This document shows, one piece after another, positions 38,818 to 46,584 of a DNA stretch of 62,223 nt (its first letter is position 1; each line of letters begins with the position of its first letter). The notes beneath the pieces were generated by a model. That model was not told where the DNA came from. It saw nothing but the letters and a program-made list of their open reading frames with translations, and ran no database searches. Both the position numbers and the translations under genes were made by a program. Origin of the DNA: Streptococcus vestibularis ATCC 49124 (GTDB lineage Bacteria > Bacillota > Bacilli > Lactobacillales > Streptococcaceae); the NCBI RefSeq assembly GCF_000188295.1, contig NZ_GL831112.1, forward strand, positions 106,401 to 168,623, read 5' to 3'.

Positions 38818-38932
38818 ATGTTAAGCGGTCGTTGACATTTCGTCTAGCCTTGGGGGAACAACATTAGTGTGATTCCTAAGACTCACCAAACTAATGTGTT
38901 TGAAGCTAGGATGATTCGTCTAAGCTTTTTTT
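38818..38932 (+). ncRNA. Riboswitch/attenuator-like RNA or small RNA
   Basis: The predicted transcript of about 115 nt folds into a nested arm: CTAGCcTT (38844-38851) with AAGCTAG (38903-38909) enclosing AACAaCATTAGT with ACTAATGTGTT. The same AAGCTAG can instead pair with CTAaGCTT (38920-38927), which runs into seven T, an intrinsic terminator. The two pairings exclude each other, as in an attenuator. TTCGTCTA also occurs twice (38839 and 38915). It resembles no riboswitch class I know. tadA starts 93 bases after the terminator and also has its own promoter. Confidence 0.5.
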
Positions 38933-38965
38933 GTGCCTTTTGGAAAGGGAATGTTTTTCTTATGC

Positions 38966-38971
38966 TATAAT
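38966..38971 (+). promoter_or_regulatory. tadA promoter (-10)
   Basis: Extended -10 TGC-TATAAT downstream of the RNA terminator. The tadA leader then holds a small AGCGAGA/TCTCGTT hairpin (about 38979-38999). Confidence 0.6.
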
Positions 38972-39024
38972 AGAGGGACTAAGCGAGACGGTATCTCGTT
39001 AATCTTGGAACAGGAGTAAGACAA

Positions 39025-39543
39025 ATGCTTGACTATAGCCAAGAAGAGAAAGAGTTCTTTATGTCTGAGGCTCTTAAGGAGGCCCAAAAATCTCTAGATA
39101 AAGCAGAAATTCCAATTGGTTGTGTTATTGTTAAGGATAGAGAAATCGTTGGTCGTGGGCATAATGCGCGTGAGGAGCTTAACCAAGCTATTATGCATGC
39201 GGAGGTTATGGCCATTCAGGAGGCCAATAGGACAGTGGGCAACTGGCGTTTGTTAGACTGCACCCTTTTTGTGACTATTGAACCCTGTGTCATGTGTAGT
39301 GGGGCCATTGGCCTAGCTCGTATTCCCAAAGTTATCTATGGAGCATGCAATCAAAAATTTGGTGGTGCAGGTAGCCTTTATGATATCCTAAGAGATGAGC
39401 GTCTCAATCATCGCGTAGAAGTAGAGACTAGTGTCATGGAAGCGGACTGTGCTAAGATTATGCAAGACTTTTTCCGCCAGAGCCGTGAACGCAAAAAAGA
39501 AGCCAAACGATTGGCTAAATTAGAAGTCGTGCAAGATATGTAA
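39025..39543 (+). CDS. tadA: tRNA-specific adenosine deaminase
   Basis: Deaminates the wobble adenosine of tRNA-Arg(ACG) to inosine. The zinc deaminase motifs HAEVMAIQEA and EPCVMCSGAIGLARIP are intact. 172 residues, normal. AGGAG lies 7 bases before the ATG. Single gene with a bidirectional terminator facing the bacteriocin operon. Confidence 0.95.
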   Translation: MLDYSQEEKEFFMSEALKEAQKSLDKAEIPIGCVIVKDREIVGRGHNAREELNQAIMHAEVMAIQEANRTVGNWRLLDCTLFVTIEPCVMCSGAIGLARIPKVIYGACNQKFGGAGSLYDILRDERLNHRVEVETSVMEADCAKIMQDFFRQSRERKKEAKRLAKLEVVQDM

Positions 39544-39547
39544 AGAC

Positions 39548-39577
39548 AAAATGCAAGCCAAAAGAGCTTGCATTTTT
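39548..39577. terminator. Bidirectional terminator, tadA and bacteriocin operon
   Basis: AAAATGCAAGC-loop-GCTTGCATTTTT. The A/T flanks allow termination of tadA on the plus strand and of the converging bacteriocin operon on the minus strand. Confidence 0.88.
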
Positions 39578-39623
39578 CAATGGGAGATTAGAGGGAGTCT
39601 TGTTTTATTGAAGGCTCTTTAAG

Positions 39624-39887
39624 TCACTCTTCCCTAGTCTTATGTTTTTCTTGTTCTCTTGTCAAAAGAAAAATAGGCATGAAGAGGATAAGTGTACCAA
39701 AAGCGGATTTCAAATTAGTGTCAATAATTGGTGTTCCTAATCGTACATGAAAGATAAGGTTGATTAGGAGTATGAGAAATAGGCTACTGATAATTCCAGC
39801 TAAAGCGATTTTTACGAGTAAATAGTTGTTCATTTTAGGTGATTGATTAGCAGTAGTATCATTTGTTTGATTTTTTGTAAACTTCAT
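39624..39887 (-). CDS. Putative bacteriocin immunity membrane protein
   Basis: An 87-residue protein with a polar N-terminus, two hydrophobic segments (about 23-45, IALAGIISSLFLILLINLIF; and 64-80, FGTLILFMPIFLLT) and a charged C-terminal tail (EQEKHKTREE). I do not recognise the family. Size, topology and position 52 bases behind two double-glycine peptides on the same strand fit an immunity protein; this is inference. GAGGATG precedes the ATG. Confidence 0.65.
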   Translation of the reverse strand: MKFTKNQTNDTTANQSPKMNNYLLVKIALAGIISSLFLILLINLIFHVRLGTPIIDTNLKSAFGTLILFMPIFLLTREQEKHKTREE

Positions 39888-39939
39888 AAGTTATCATCCT
39901 CAAAATCTTTGAGATGTCAGTTGAAGTTAAGTTCTTTTA

Positions 39940-40077
39940 TTAGTGTGCGTGATTGTAGAAAGATTTACCCGCAGCATAGCTTAGATCATAAGTCAGTTTT
40001 GAGCCAACAATTCCTACTGAAATAGCAACCCAAGGAACAGTACCACCTGATACGATTTCGAGTTCTTGAGTAGTCAT
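39940..40077 (-). CDS. Double-glycine bacteriocin-like peptide 2, possibly frameshifted leader
   Basis: From ATG 40077 the peptide has 45 residues: a leader ending LEIVSGG, then a 33-residue mature part starting TVPWVAISVGIVGSKL and ending FYNHAH. The leader in this frame is only 12 residues and lacks a ribosome site. A good site (AAAGGAC) instead precedes ATG 40103, which opens MTKTTTVRK and stops at a TGA overlapping ATG 40077 (ATGA). One extra A in the A-run would fuse both into a normal 21-residue leader. So it is either translationally coupled or frameshift-damaged. Confidence 0.7.
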   Translation of the reverse strand: MTTQELEIVSGGTVPWVAISVGIVGSKLTYDLSYAAGKSFYNHAH

Positions 40078-40124
40078 TTTCTTACGGTTGTTGTTTTAGT
40101 CATTGTTCTTATTGTCCTTTCTTC

Positions 40125-40289
40125 TTATCGAGCAGTATCCATGTAGCCGTTGTAGGAACCAATACATATAAGTGTTCCAATAGGTCCTGAAGCAAGACAG
40201 AGACCTCCAACTCCAACGGCAAGATTTGTTTTCCATCCGCCTCCTGTTACTGAGGCTAGCTCAGCTGCCTTCATTTCTTTGTTAATCAT
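40125..40289 (-). CDS. Double-glycine bacteriocin-like peptide 1
   Basis: A 54-residue peptide too short for routine gene calling. A 17-residue leader (MINKEMKAAELASVTGG) ends in the Gly-Gly site cut by ComA/BlpA-type transporters. The 37-residue mature part begins GWKTNLAVGVGGLCLASG and contains two cysteines 12 apart and GxxxG-like small-residue motifs typical of class II pore formers. GAGGAG lies 8 bases before ATG 40289; another in-frame ATG is two codons upstream. First gene behind a ComR-type promoter. Confidence 0.82.
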   Translation of the reverse strand: MINKEMKAAELASVTGGGWKTNLAVGVGGLCLASGPIGTLICIGSYNGYMDTAR

Positions 40290-40386
40290 TGTCATTCTCC
40301 TCTTTTTATTCTTGATTAGTTTTAAAATCTTTTAGCCCCCTAACCACGTGCTAAGAGATACCCTAAGTATGACTTCTCCTTTCAAT

Positions 40387-40410
40387 AAAGTCAGTTATAT
40401 CACTGACTTT
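40387..40410. repeat. Inverted repeat in bacteriocin operon leader
   Basis: AAAGTCAGT (40387-40395) and ACTGACTTT (40402-40410) form a 9-bp stem with a 6-base loop inside the 5' untranslated part of the minus-strand operon. No U-run follows directly. Just downstream on the minus strand is an orphan AAAGGAG with no usable start codon. Confidence 0.6.
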
Positions 40411-40436
40411 TGGTACTTTCCTCAAGCTATGGATTT

Positions 40437-40481
40437 ATTATAAGGTGAAGAGAAATAAAAAGTAGTGACATTTATGCCACT
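40437..40481 (-). promoter_or_regulatory. ComR-box-like promoter of bacteriocin operon
   Basis: On the minus strand AGTGGCATAAATGTCACT (40464-40481) is a palindrome with 8-base arms and one mismatch. It is followed by a T-rich tract and TATAAT (40437-40442), 21 bases downstream. This palindrome, T-tract, -10 arrangement is that of ComR-activated promoters (comS, comX) in salivarius-group streptococci. No -35 is present, as expected for an activator-dependent promoter. Confidence 0.75.
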
Positions 40482-40514
40482 ATGGCATTGCTAGTCTTGT
40501 CTTAAGTTCCCTAC

Positions 40515-40542
40515 TTGCAATCACTTTAATTTATGGTATAAT
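40515..40542 (+). promoter_or_regulatory. SRP RNA promoter
   Basis: -35 TTGCAA (40515-40520), 16-base spacer, -10 TATAAT (40537-40542). It diverges from the bacteriocin promoter, whose palindrome ends 33 bases away. Confidence 0.75.
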
Positions 40543-40548
40543 ATTTTT

Positions 40549-40628
40549 CGGAGCAACATCTGTGCGTGAAGCGGGTCAGGGGAGGAATCCAGCAGCCCTA
40601 AGCGATTTCAGGTGTGTGCTCTTTTTTT
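40549..40628 (+). ncRNA. ffs: Signal recognition particle RNA, small bacterial type
   Basis: About 80 nt. The conserved helix 8 is unmistakable: GGTCAGGGGAGGAATCC followed by AGCAGCCCTAAGC, containing the GGAA tetraloop and the Ffh-binding asymmetric loop. The ends pair as GAGCA-ACATCTG with CAGGTGT-TGCTC, followed by seven T. It guides co-translational membrane targeting with Ffh. Several open frames across it are spurious. Confidence 0.93.
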
Positions 40629-40644
40629 GTGTTAAGGAGGATTT

Positions 40645-41484
40645 ATGGCCAAATTTAGTGTTTTTAAAGATCAAGAGAGTCTTTTTGCTTGTCCTATCTG
40701 TCAGGCGCCAATGCATTTGGATTTGTCTAGCTTGGTTTGTCAGAATAGGCATACCTTTAATATTGCCAAGCAGGGCTTTGTCAATTTTTTGAGACAGACT
40801 AAGGGAGATAAGCACTATGATATGGCTTCTTTTGAAAAGAGGAGCCAGATTTTAGCAGCAGGCTATTATGATCCTATCCTGGAGGTGATTTCAGAGCGCT
40901 TGCGTGATCTTCCTAAACATTCGCATGTTCTAGATGTTGCCTGTGGTGAGGGCTACTATAGCCGTCAGTTGGCTCAAGAGTTTGACAAGGATTTCATGGC
41001 CTTTGACTTGTCTAAGGATTCTATCCTTCTTGCGGCACGTCAAAATCCTCAGAAAAATGTAGCTTGGTTTGTTGGTGATTTGGCTCAATTGCCCTTACGT
41101 GAACACGGTATCGATGTCATTTTAGATATCTTTTCACCAGCTAATTATCAAGAATTTGGAAGACTTTTGTCTGATCAGGGCTTGATTTTTAAGGTTATTC
41201 CTCACGAAGATCATCTTAAAGAGTTTCGCCAACTGTTACCGGAGGTGCAAGCTTATTCTAACCAGGATGTTTTGGAACATTTCCAGGAGTCCTGTGAGCT
41301 TTTGGAGCGTGTGACGATTGCTAAGACTTGGTCTATGCCATCAGAGCATGTTCAAACATTTGCTGAGATGACACCTCTTTTCTTCCATGCCAATAAGGAT
41401 ACTTTGGGCTTGACTTCAGTGACGCAATTAACCGTTGCGGGAGAGCTGTTGATGGGTCGTATTAGAGATGATAAGCAATCCTAA
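40645..41484 (+). CDS. rlmA: 23S rRNA (guanine-N1)-methyltransferase, RlmA family
   Basis: A 279-residue methyltransferase. The N-terminal zinc finger is CPICQAPMHLDLSSLVCQN with a following histidine, then RHTFNIAKQGFVNFL, typical of RlmA. The SAM site is VLDVACGEGYYS near residue 100. Gram-positive RlmA(II) methylates G748 and can affect tylosin response; the exact base here is inferred from family. AAGGAGG precedes the ATG. Terminator follows. Confidence 0.92.
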   Translation: MAKFSVFKDQESLFACPICQAPMHLDLSSLVCQNRHTFNIAKQGFVNFLRQTKGDKHYDMASFEKRSQILAAGYYDPILEVISERLRDLPKHSHVLDVACGEGYYSRQLAQEFDKDFMAFDLSKDSILLAARQNPQKNVAWFVGDLAQLPLREHGIDVILDIFSPANYQEFGRLLSDQGLIFKVIPHEDHLKEFRQLLPEVQAYSNQDVLEHFQESCELLERVTIAKTWSMPSEHVQTFAEMTPLFFHANKDTLGLTSVTQLTVAGELLMGRIRDDKQS

Positions 41485-41503
41485 CAGTCGTTGGGATTTT
41501 TTT
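41478..41503 (+). terminator. rlmA terminator
   Basis: ATCCTAAC-loop-GTTGGGAT with one G-T pair and a T-run; the stem overlaps the rlmA stop. Confidence 0.75.
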
Positions 41504-41597
41504 GATGGGAAAATATCTCAGTTAGCTTGTTTGGTCTTCCTAAAAGATGTATGATGGGAGCAATAAGTAAGAAAGTTTCAGTAATGGGTAAAAAGTG

Positions 41598-42350
41598 ATG
41601 AAAAATAGAGCCTATAAGAACTACATTTTTGATTTTTATGGTACCTTGGTTGATATCCTAACCGATGAGAAGGATCCTATGTTATGGGATAAATTAGCCC
41701 AACTTTACCAGGCTTATGGAGCGGCTTATGAAGGTGATGCTCTTAAAAAGGCTTATGCTAAGCACGTGGATCAGGCCCGTAAGGAGTTAATAGAGCTCAA
41801 AGGGGTTGTTTATCCAGAAATTGATTTAGCCCACATTTTTAACCAGCTTTATGTAGATGCTCGGCCTCAGTCTAGTAACTCTAATCAGCTGGACGATTGG
41901 GGAAATTTGATAGCTATGGTCTTTCGCGTCTTATCTCGAAAACATTTGACAGCTTATCCTCATACTAAGGAGGTTCTAGCCTTTCTAAAAGAGCAGGGCT
42001 ATCGTCTCTATCTCTTGTCTAATGCTCAAGCAGCCTTTACTAATGCTGAGATTGACTTAATGGCGTTAAGACCTTACTTTGATGCCATTTACTTGTCTTC
42101 GGATGCCGGTATCTGTAAGCCTCAACCTGAATTTTTAAAGCAAGTTTTGGATGATCATGGGGTAAAGCCATCTGAGACTGTCATGGTGGGAAATGACTTG
42201 ACGACTGATATTGCTGTGGCTGAAGCAGTTGGGATCGATGGTATCTTGCTCAATACCTTCCCGTATTCTCGTCGAGAACTGGAGAATTCCCCAATCAAGC
42301 CAGACCGAGTGATTACTGATATAGAAGCTCTAAAGCCAGAATTTACATAA
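41598..42350 (+). CDS. HAD-superfamily hydrolase (pyrimidine 5'-nucleotidase-like)
   Basis: A 250-residue HAD phosphatase. Motif I is DFYGTLVDI (near residue 12, with the second aspartate position replaced by tyrosine-glycine as in FYGTL variants), motif II LLSNAQ, lysine in GICKPQPEF, and motif IV VGNDLTTDI. The cap is C1-type helical. Substrate unknown; the YjjG-like nucleotidase group is the nearest resemblance. GTG 41595 immediately precedes the ATG used. Confidence 0.85.
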   Translation: MKNRAYKNYIFDFYGTLVDILTDEKDPMLWDKLAQLYQAYGAAYEGDALKKAYAKHVDQARKELIELKGVVYPEIDLAHIFNQLYVDARPQSSNSNQLDDWGNLIAMVFRVLSRKHLTAYPHTKEVLAFLKEQGYRLYLLSNAQAAFTNAEIDLMALRPYFDAIYLSSDAGICKPQPEFLKQVLDDHGVKPSETVMVGNDLTTDIAVAEAVGIDGILLNTFPYSRRELENSPIKPDRVITDIEALKPEFT

Positions 42351-42435
42351 AAATACACTCTATTTGGCAAAAGCAAAGACAATTATCAGAATTTTTGGTA
42401 TAATAATTCCTAACTTTATGTGAATGGAGAATCTC

Positions 42436-43134
42436 ATGACTGCACAAAAAATGTCTGCACAAGAAATTATCGCTTTTATCGGTAATGCAGAAAAGAAAAC
42501 AAATGTTAAAGTAACTTTTGAAGGGGAATTGGCAACTGCTGTTCCAACTTCTGTCACTAAGCTTGGCAATGTTCTTTTCGGTGACTGGAAAGATATCGAG
42601 CCGCTTCTTGCGAATTTGACGGAAAATAAGGATTATGTTGTGGAACAAGATGGCCGCAACTCAGCTGTTCCATTGCTTGATAAGCGTCACCTTAATGCCC
42701 GTATCGAGCCAGGTGCCATTATCCGTGACCAAGTAACGATTGAAGACAATGCTGTCGTTATGATGGGGGCTGTAATCAATATCGGGGCGGAAATCGGTGC
42801 AGGTACTATGATTGATATGGGTGCTATCCTTGGTGGTCGTGCTACTGTTGGTAAAAACAGCCACATTGGTGCGGGTGCAGTCCTTGCTGGCGTGATTGAA
42901 CCAGCTTCAGCAGAGCCAGTACGTATCGGTGATAATGTTCTTGTTGGTGCTAATGCTGTTGTGATTGAAGGTGTTCAAGTAGGTAACGGTTCAGTCGTTG
43001 CCGCTGGCGCTATCGTTACTCAAGATGTCCCTGAAAATGTGGTTGTAGCAGGTGTTCCAGCTCGCATCATCAAGGAAATTGATGAAAAAACACAACAAAA
43101 AACAGCACTTGAAGACGCTTTGCGTAACTTGTAA
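42436..43134 (+). CDS. dapH: Tetrahydrodipicolinate N-acetyltransferase
   Basis: Acetylates tetrahydrodipicolinate in the acetyl branch of the lysine/diaminopimelate pathway. 232 residues: an N-terminal helical domain ([20 protein letters not shown]) and a left-handed beta-helix of hexapeptide repeats ([19 protein letters not shown], then [17 protein letters not shown]). The start ATG 42436 follows GGAGAA; an ATG four codons upstream is less likely. Followed after 77 bases by the deacetylase of the same pathway. Confidence 0.95.
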   Translation: MTAQKMSAQEIIAFIGNAEKKTNVKVTFEGELATAVPTSVTKLGNVLFGDWKDIEPLLANLTENKDYVVEQDGRNSAVPLLDKRHLNARIEPGAIIRDQVTIEDNAVVMMGAVINIGAEIGAGTMIDMGAILGGRATVGKNSHIGAGAVLAGVIEPASAEPVRIGDNVLVGANAVVIEGVQVGNGSVVAAGAIVTQDVPENVVVAGVPARIIKEIDEKTQQKTALEDALRNL

Positions 43135-43211
43135 CATATTGATAGTAGAGGCCTGTAGGGCCTCTATTTCTAGATTCTCTATAAAATAAGAGAAATAAAA
43201 AGGATAAAAAC

Positions 43212-44345
43212 ATGACACTTGATTTAATTAAAATTAGACGAGACCTTCACCAAATTCCTGAAATTGGTTTGGAAGAATTTAAAACTCAGGCTTATCTCTT
43301 AGAGCGTATTGCTGAAATGACTGAAGGTAAGGACTTTGTGGAGCAACGTACTTGGCGTACAGGAATTCTTGTCTATCTTCACGGGCATGCTCCTGAAAAA
43401 ACTATTGGTTGGCGTACAGATATTGATGGTCTCCCAATCGTAGAGGAAACAGGTCTTGACTTCAAGTCTACTCATGAAGGTCGTATGCATGCTTGTGGAC
43501 ACGATATGCACATGACGACAGCGCTTGGTCTCTTGGATCAGATGCTTCAAGTACAACCTAAAAATAACATGCTCTTCCTCTTCCAGCCGGCTGAAGAAAA
43601 TGAAGCTGGTGGTATGCTTATGTATGAGGATGGTGCCTTTGGAGACTGGTTGCCAGATGAGTTCTATGGCCTCCACGTCCGTCCAGATTTCAAGGTAGGT
43701 GATATTGCGACTAACACAAGCACCCTTTTTGCTGGGACTTGTGAAGTCCTCGTTACTTTCAAGGGGAAAGGTGGACATGCGGCCTTTCCACATGAGGCCA
43801 ATGATGCTCTTGTAGCAGCTTCTTACTTTATTACTCAGGTGCAAACGATTGTCAGTCGTAATGTTGACCCTATCCAGGGTGGGGTAGTTACCTTTGGTTC
43901 TTTCCATGCAGGAACTACTAACAATGTTATCGCTGAAACTGCAGAGGTTTATGGAACTATTCGTACCCTTACTCAGGAAATGAGTCTCCTTATCCAGAAG
44001 CGCGTGCGCCAGATTGCAGAAGGAGTAGCAGCTAGCTTTGGTATGGAAGTGGATATCGTGTTGAAACAAGGTGGTTATCTTCCTGTGGAAAATAATCCAG
44101 CCTTGGCCAAAGAGTTGATGGCCTTCTTTGATGCTAGCCCAGAAGTTAACCTGATTGATTGTCCACCAGCTATGACGGGCGAGGATTTTGGTTATTTGCT
44201 TAGTAAAGTTCCTGGTGTCATGTTCTGGTTGGGAATTGACACGCCATATGCACTTCACCATCCTAAGATGAGTCCAAATGAAGATGCCCTCGCTTTTGCA
44301 GTGGCTGAAATTGGAAAATTCCTTAAACACAAGGCAGAAGCCTAA
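43212..44345 (+). CDS. N-acetyldiaminopimelate deacetylase (M20 family)
   Basis: Removes acetyl from N-acetyl-L,L-diaminopimelate, completing the acetyl branch with DapH. M20/M40 peptidase motifs: [29 protein letters not shown] (metal ligands), [10 protein letters not shown] and the late [10 protein letters not shown]. 377 residues, normal. It is a homologue of amidohydrolases acting on hippurate-like substrates; the dapH neighbour fixes the role. Terminator follows. Confidence 0.93.
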   Translation: MTLDLIKIRRDLHQIPEIGLEEFKTQAYLLERIAEMTEGKDFVEQRTWRTGILVYLHGHAPEKTIGWRTDIDGLPIVEETGLDFKSTHEGRMHACGHDMHMTTALGLLDQMLQVQPKNNMLFLFQPAEENEAGGMLMYEDGAFGDWLPDEFYGLHVRPDFKVGDIATNTSTLFAGTCEVLVTFKGKGGHAAFPHEANDALVAASYFITQVQTIVSRNVDPIQGGVVTFGSFHAGTTNNVIAETAEVYGTIRTLTQEMSLLIQKRVRQIAEGVAASFGMEVDIVLKQGGYLPVENNPALAKELMAFFDASPEVNLIDCPPAMTGEDFGYLLSKVPGVMFWLGIDTPYALHHPKMSPNEDALAFAVAEIGKFLKHKAEA

Positions 44346-44362
44346 CCATAGTTGATACAGCT

Positions 44363-44399
44363 AAAAAATCTACCAAGTCTGACTTTTGGTAGATTTTTT
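44363..44399 (+). terminator. Terminator after deacetylase gene
   Basis: AAATCTACC / GGTAGATTTTTT stem (extended by AA/TT) with T-run. Confidence 0.88.
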
Positions 44400-44413
44400 G
44401 ATATGATAAACCT

Positions 44414-44941
44414 ATGAAAAATGAACTTAGAAAAACGGTCTTGGCTCAGTTAACTTCACAAGATCCTGAGACTAAGGCTAAGATAGATAAATATCTTTTG
44501 GAGCAATTGATTGCCTTACCTGCTTATAAAGATGCCCAGGTGATTGCGACTTATTTGTCTTTCCCTCATGAATATGACACCAGTCTTTTAATCAAGCAGG
44601 CTTTAAAGGATGGTAAACGACTTTTGATTCCTAAAACATATAAACAAGGTCGAATGATTTTTGTGGATTATGATCCAGATAATATTGTTGCTACCTCTTT
44701 TGGCTTGATGGAACCTGCGTCTGATTTGGCTGTGGAAAAATCAGAGATTGATTTGATTCATGTGCCAGGAGTAGTTTTCAATGCTGAAGGCTATCGCATT
44801 GGTTACGGAGCAGGTTACTATGATCGCTATTTGTCTGATTTTGAAGGGGAGACAGTTAGCACGGTTTATCCCTGTCAGGAAATGGATTTTACCCCAGATA
44901 GCCATGACATCGCCGTTAGGAAGGTTATTACATGCCAGTAA
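44414..44941 (+). CDS. 5-formyltetrahydrofolate cyclo-ligase
   Basis: Recycles 5-formyl-THF to methenyl-THF using ATP. 175 residues; N-terminal MKNELRKTVLAQL, the middle VIATYLSFPHEYDTSLL and the conserved C-terminal GYRIGYGAGYYDRYLSDF ATP/substrate loop. The 3' end overlaps the rhomboid gene by 10 bases, the usual arrangement in streptococci. Confidence 0.94.
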   Translation: MKNELRKTVLAQLTSQDPETKAKIDKYLLEQLIALPAYKDAQVIATYLSFPHEYDTSLLIKQALKDGKRLLIPKTYKQGRMIFVDYDPDNIVATSFGLMEPASDLAVEKSEIDLIHVPGVVFNAEGYRIGYGAGYYDRYLSDFEGETVSTVYPCQEMDFTPDSHDIAVRKVITCQ

Positions 44942-45606
44942 ATGAGTGGAAAAAATACCCAGCAACCTATCTATTGTTGGGGCTTACGACGTTGACTTTT
45001 ATCTGTCAATATCTTTTAAATAGTTTTCAAGCGACGTCACCCCTTAGTCTCTTTAAGATGGGAGCTATGTATGGGACCTTCGTTCAATACAATCCCTTAG
45101 ATCTCTGGCGTCTTGTAACACCTATTTTTGTCCATATAGGTGTTGAGCATTTTCTTTTCAATATGCTCACCCTTTATTTTATGGGGAGGATGGCTGAACA
45201 GATTTTTGGTACTCTACGTTTTCTAGGACTTTATTTGCTAGCTGGTGTTATGGGAAATGCCTTTACCTTGCTTTTTACACCTAATGTTATTGCAGCTGGT
45301 GCTTCGACCTCCTTGTTTGGCCTATTTGCGGCGATTGTGATTCTTGGTTATTATAGTCACAGTCCCTTACTCAATCAGTTGGGCCGTAATTATTTGGCTT
45401 TGATTGTTATTAACTTAATCTTCAACCTTTTTACACCTAGTGTTGGGATTACAGGTCATCTCGGTGGTTTAGTTGGGGGTGCTCTGGCAGCTATCTTTTT
45501 GGCCAATAAGGTTGAAAGTCGCCTTTTTAGTAGAGGTTGGCGTTCTACAGCCCTTTTAACCTATATTTTACTATTGCTGATTCCTCTAGGATTCACTTAT
45601 TTTTAA
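44932..45606 (+). CDS. Rhomboid family intramembrane serine protease
   Basis: A 224-residue protein with about seven helices. The catalytic serine is in GASTSLFGLFAA (GxSx motif, near residue 125) and the catalytic histidine in GITGHLGGLVGGALAA (near 180). VEHFLFNMLTLYFMG holds the conserved HxxxN. Cleaves transmembrane substrates; targets unknown. Translationally coupled to the folate gene. Confidence 0.92.
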   Translation: MPVNEWKKYPATYLLLGLTTLTFICQYLLNSFQATSPLSLFKMGAMYGTFVQYNPLDLWRLVTPIFVHIGVEHFLFNMLTLYFMGRMAEQIFGTLRFLGLYLLAGVMGNAFTLLFTPNVIAAGASTSLFGLFAAIVILGYYSHSPLLNQLGRNYLALIVINLIFNLFTPSVGITGHLGGLVGGALAAIFLANKVESRLFSRGWRSTALLTYILLLLIPLGFTYF

Positions 45607-45614
45607 GTCATATG

Positions 45615-45649
45615 AAAAAAACCATCGAATGTCATGTTCGATGGTTTTT
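45615..45649. terminator. Bidirectional terminator, rhomboid gene and galU
   Basis: AAAAAACCATCGAA / TTCGATGGTTTTT stem between converging genes. Confidence 0.9.
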
Positions 45650-45652
45650 ATA

Positions 45653-46567
45653 TTAGTCTTTTTTAGCTGGTTTGCCTTCAAGTTTGTGTCCCAAGTCAAT
45701 GAGGTATTGCTTGAGGTCATCTTTAACTTGAGGATGTTTAAGAGCGTAATCGATAGACGTTTTCATGAATCCGAATTTGTCACCGACATCATAACGGTCT
45801 CCAGTAAATTCGCGAGCAAAGACGCGTTGTGTCTTGTTAAGGGTGTCAATAGCATCAGTCAATTGAACTTCATTTCCAGCACCTGGTTCTTGAGTTTCCA
45901 AAATACTGAAAATTTCAGGTGTTAGAAGGTAACGACCGATGATAGCAAGATCACTTGGTGCATCCTCTGGATTTGGTTTTTCAACGAAAGTTTCAACGCT
46001 ATAACGTCCATTTTCGCCTTTTCCTTGAGGGGCGATGACACCATAAGAAGAAACTTCTTCGTGAGGTACAGGCATAACTGCAATGGTTGATGCGTGTGTT
46101 TCCTCATAGTCGTTAATGAGCTGCTTAGTTAAAGGTACTGCTTTGTCGTTAGTGATATCCATAAGGTCATCACCAAGCATAACAACAAATGGCTCATTTC
46201 CGACAAATGCTTTGGCTTGAAGAACAGCATCTCCGAGACCACGTGGATGGCTTTGACGAATAAAGTGGAGGTTGATAGCAGTGGTGTCATTAACCAATTT
46301 CAACAGGTCTGTCTTACCTTTTTGTTCCAAGTTGTATTCTAACTCGAAGTTTGAATCAAAGTGGTCTTCGATAGAACGTTTTGACTTACCAGTAACCACC
46401 AAGATATCTTCGATACCTGATTTGAGGGCTTCTTCAACGATAAATTGGATGGTTGGTTTGTCAACGATAGGCAACATTTCTTTGGCCAAGGCCTTAGTAG
46501 CTGGTAAAAAGCGTGTTCCGAGTCCTGCAGCGGGGATGATAGCTTTTCTAACTTTTTGATTTTTCAT
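45653..46567 (-). CDS. galU: UTP-glucose-1-phosphate uridylyltransferase
   Basis: Makes UDP-glucose for polysaccharides and galactose metabolism. The nucleotide-binding start [20 protein letters not shown], the [19 protein letters not shown] motif and [10 protein letters not shown] are clear. 304 residues, normal. It lies 17 bases after gpsA on the minus strand, the standard gpsA-galU operon of streptococci. AGGAG precedes the ATG. Confidence 0.96.
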   Translation of the reverse strand: MKNQKVRKAIIPAAGLGTRFLPATKALAKEMLPIVDKPTIQFIVEEALKSGIEDILVVTGKSKRSIEDHFDSNFELEYNLEQKGKTDLLKLVNDTTAINLHFIRQSHPRGLGDAVLQAKAFVGNEPFVVMLGDDLMDITNDKAVPLTKQLINDYEETHASTIAVMPVPHEEVSSYGVIAPQGKGENGRYSVETFVEKPNPEDAPSDLAIIGRYLLTPEIFSILETQEPGAGNEVQLTDAIDTLNKTQRVFAREFTGDRYDVGDKFGFMKTSIDYALKHPQVKDDLKQYLIDLGHKLEGKPAKKD

Positions 46568-46584
46568 GAGAACTCCTTAGATTT

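Noticed and set aside
40562..40815. Open frames across the SRP RNA
   Set aside because: The RNA structure and its promoter/terminator explain the sequence; the frames lack ribosome sites and homology.
43299..44330. 343-codon open frame antisense to the deacetylase gene
   Set aside because: Composition is that of a shadow frame (Cys/His/Phe-rich, no domain, no ribosome site), and the sense gene is a clear M20 enzyme.
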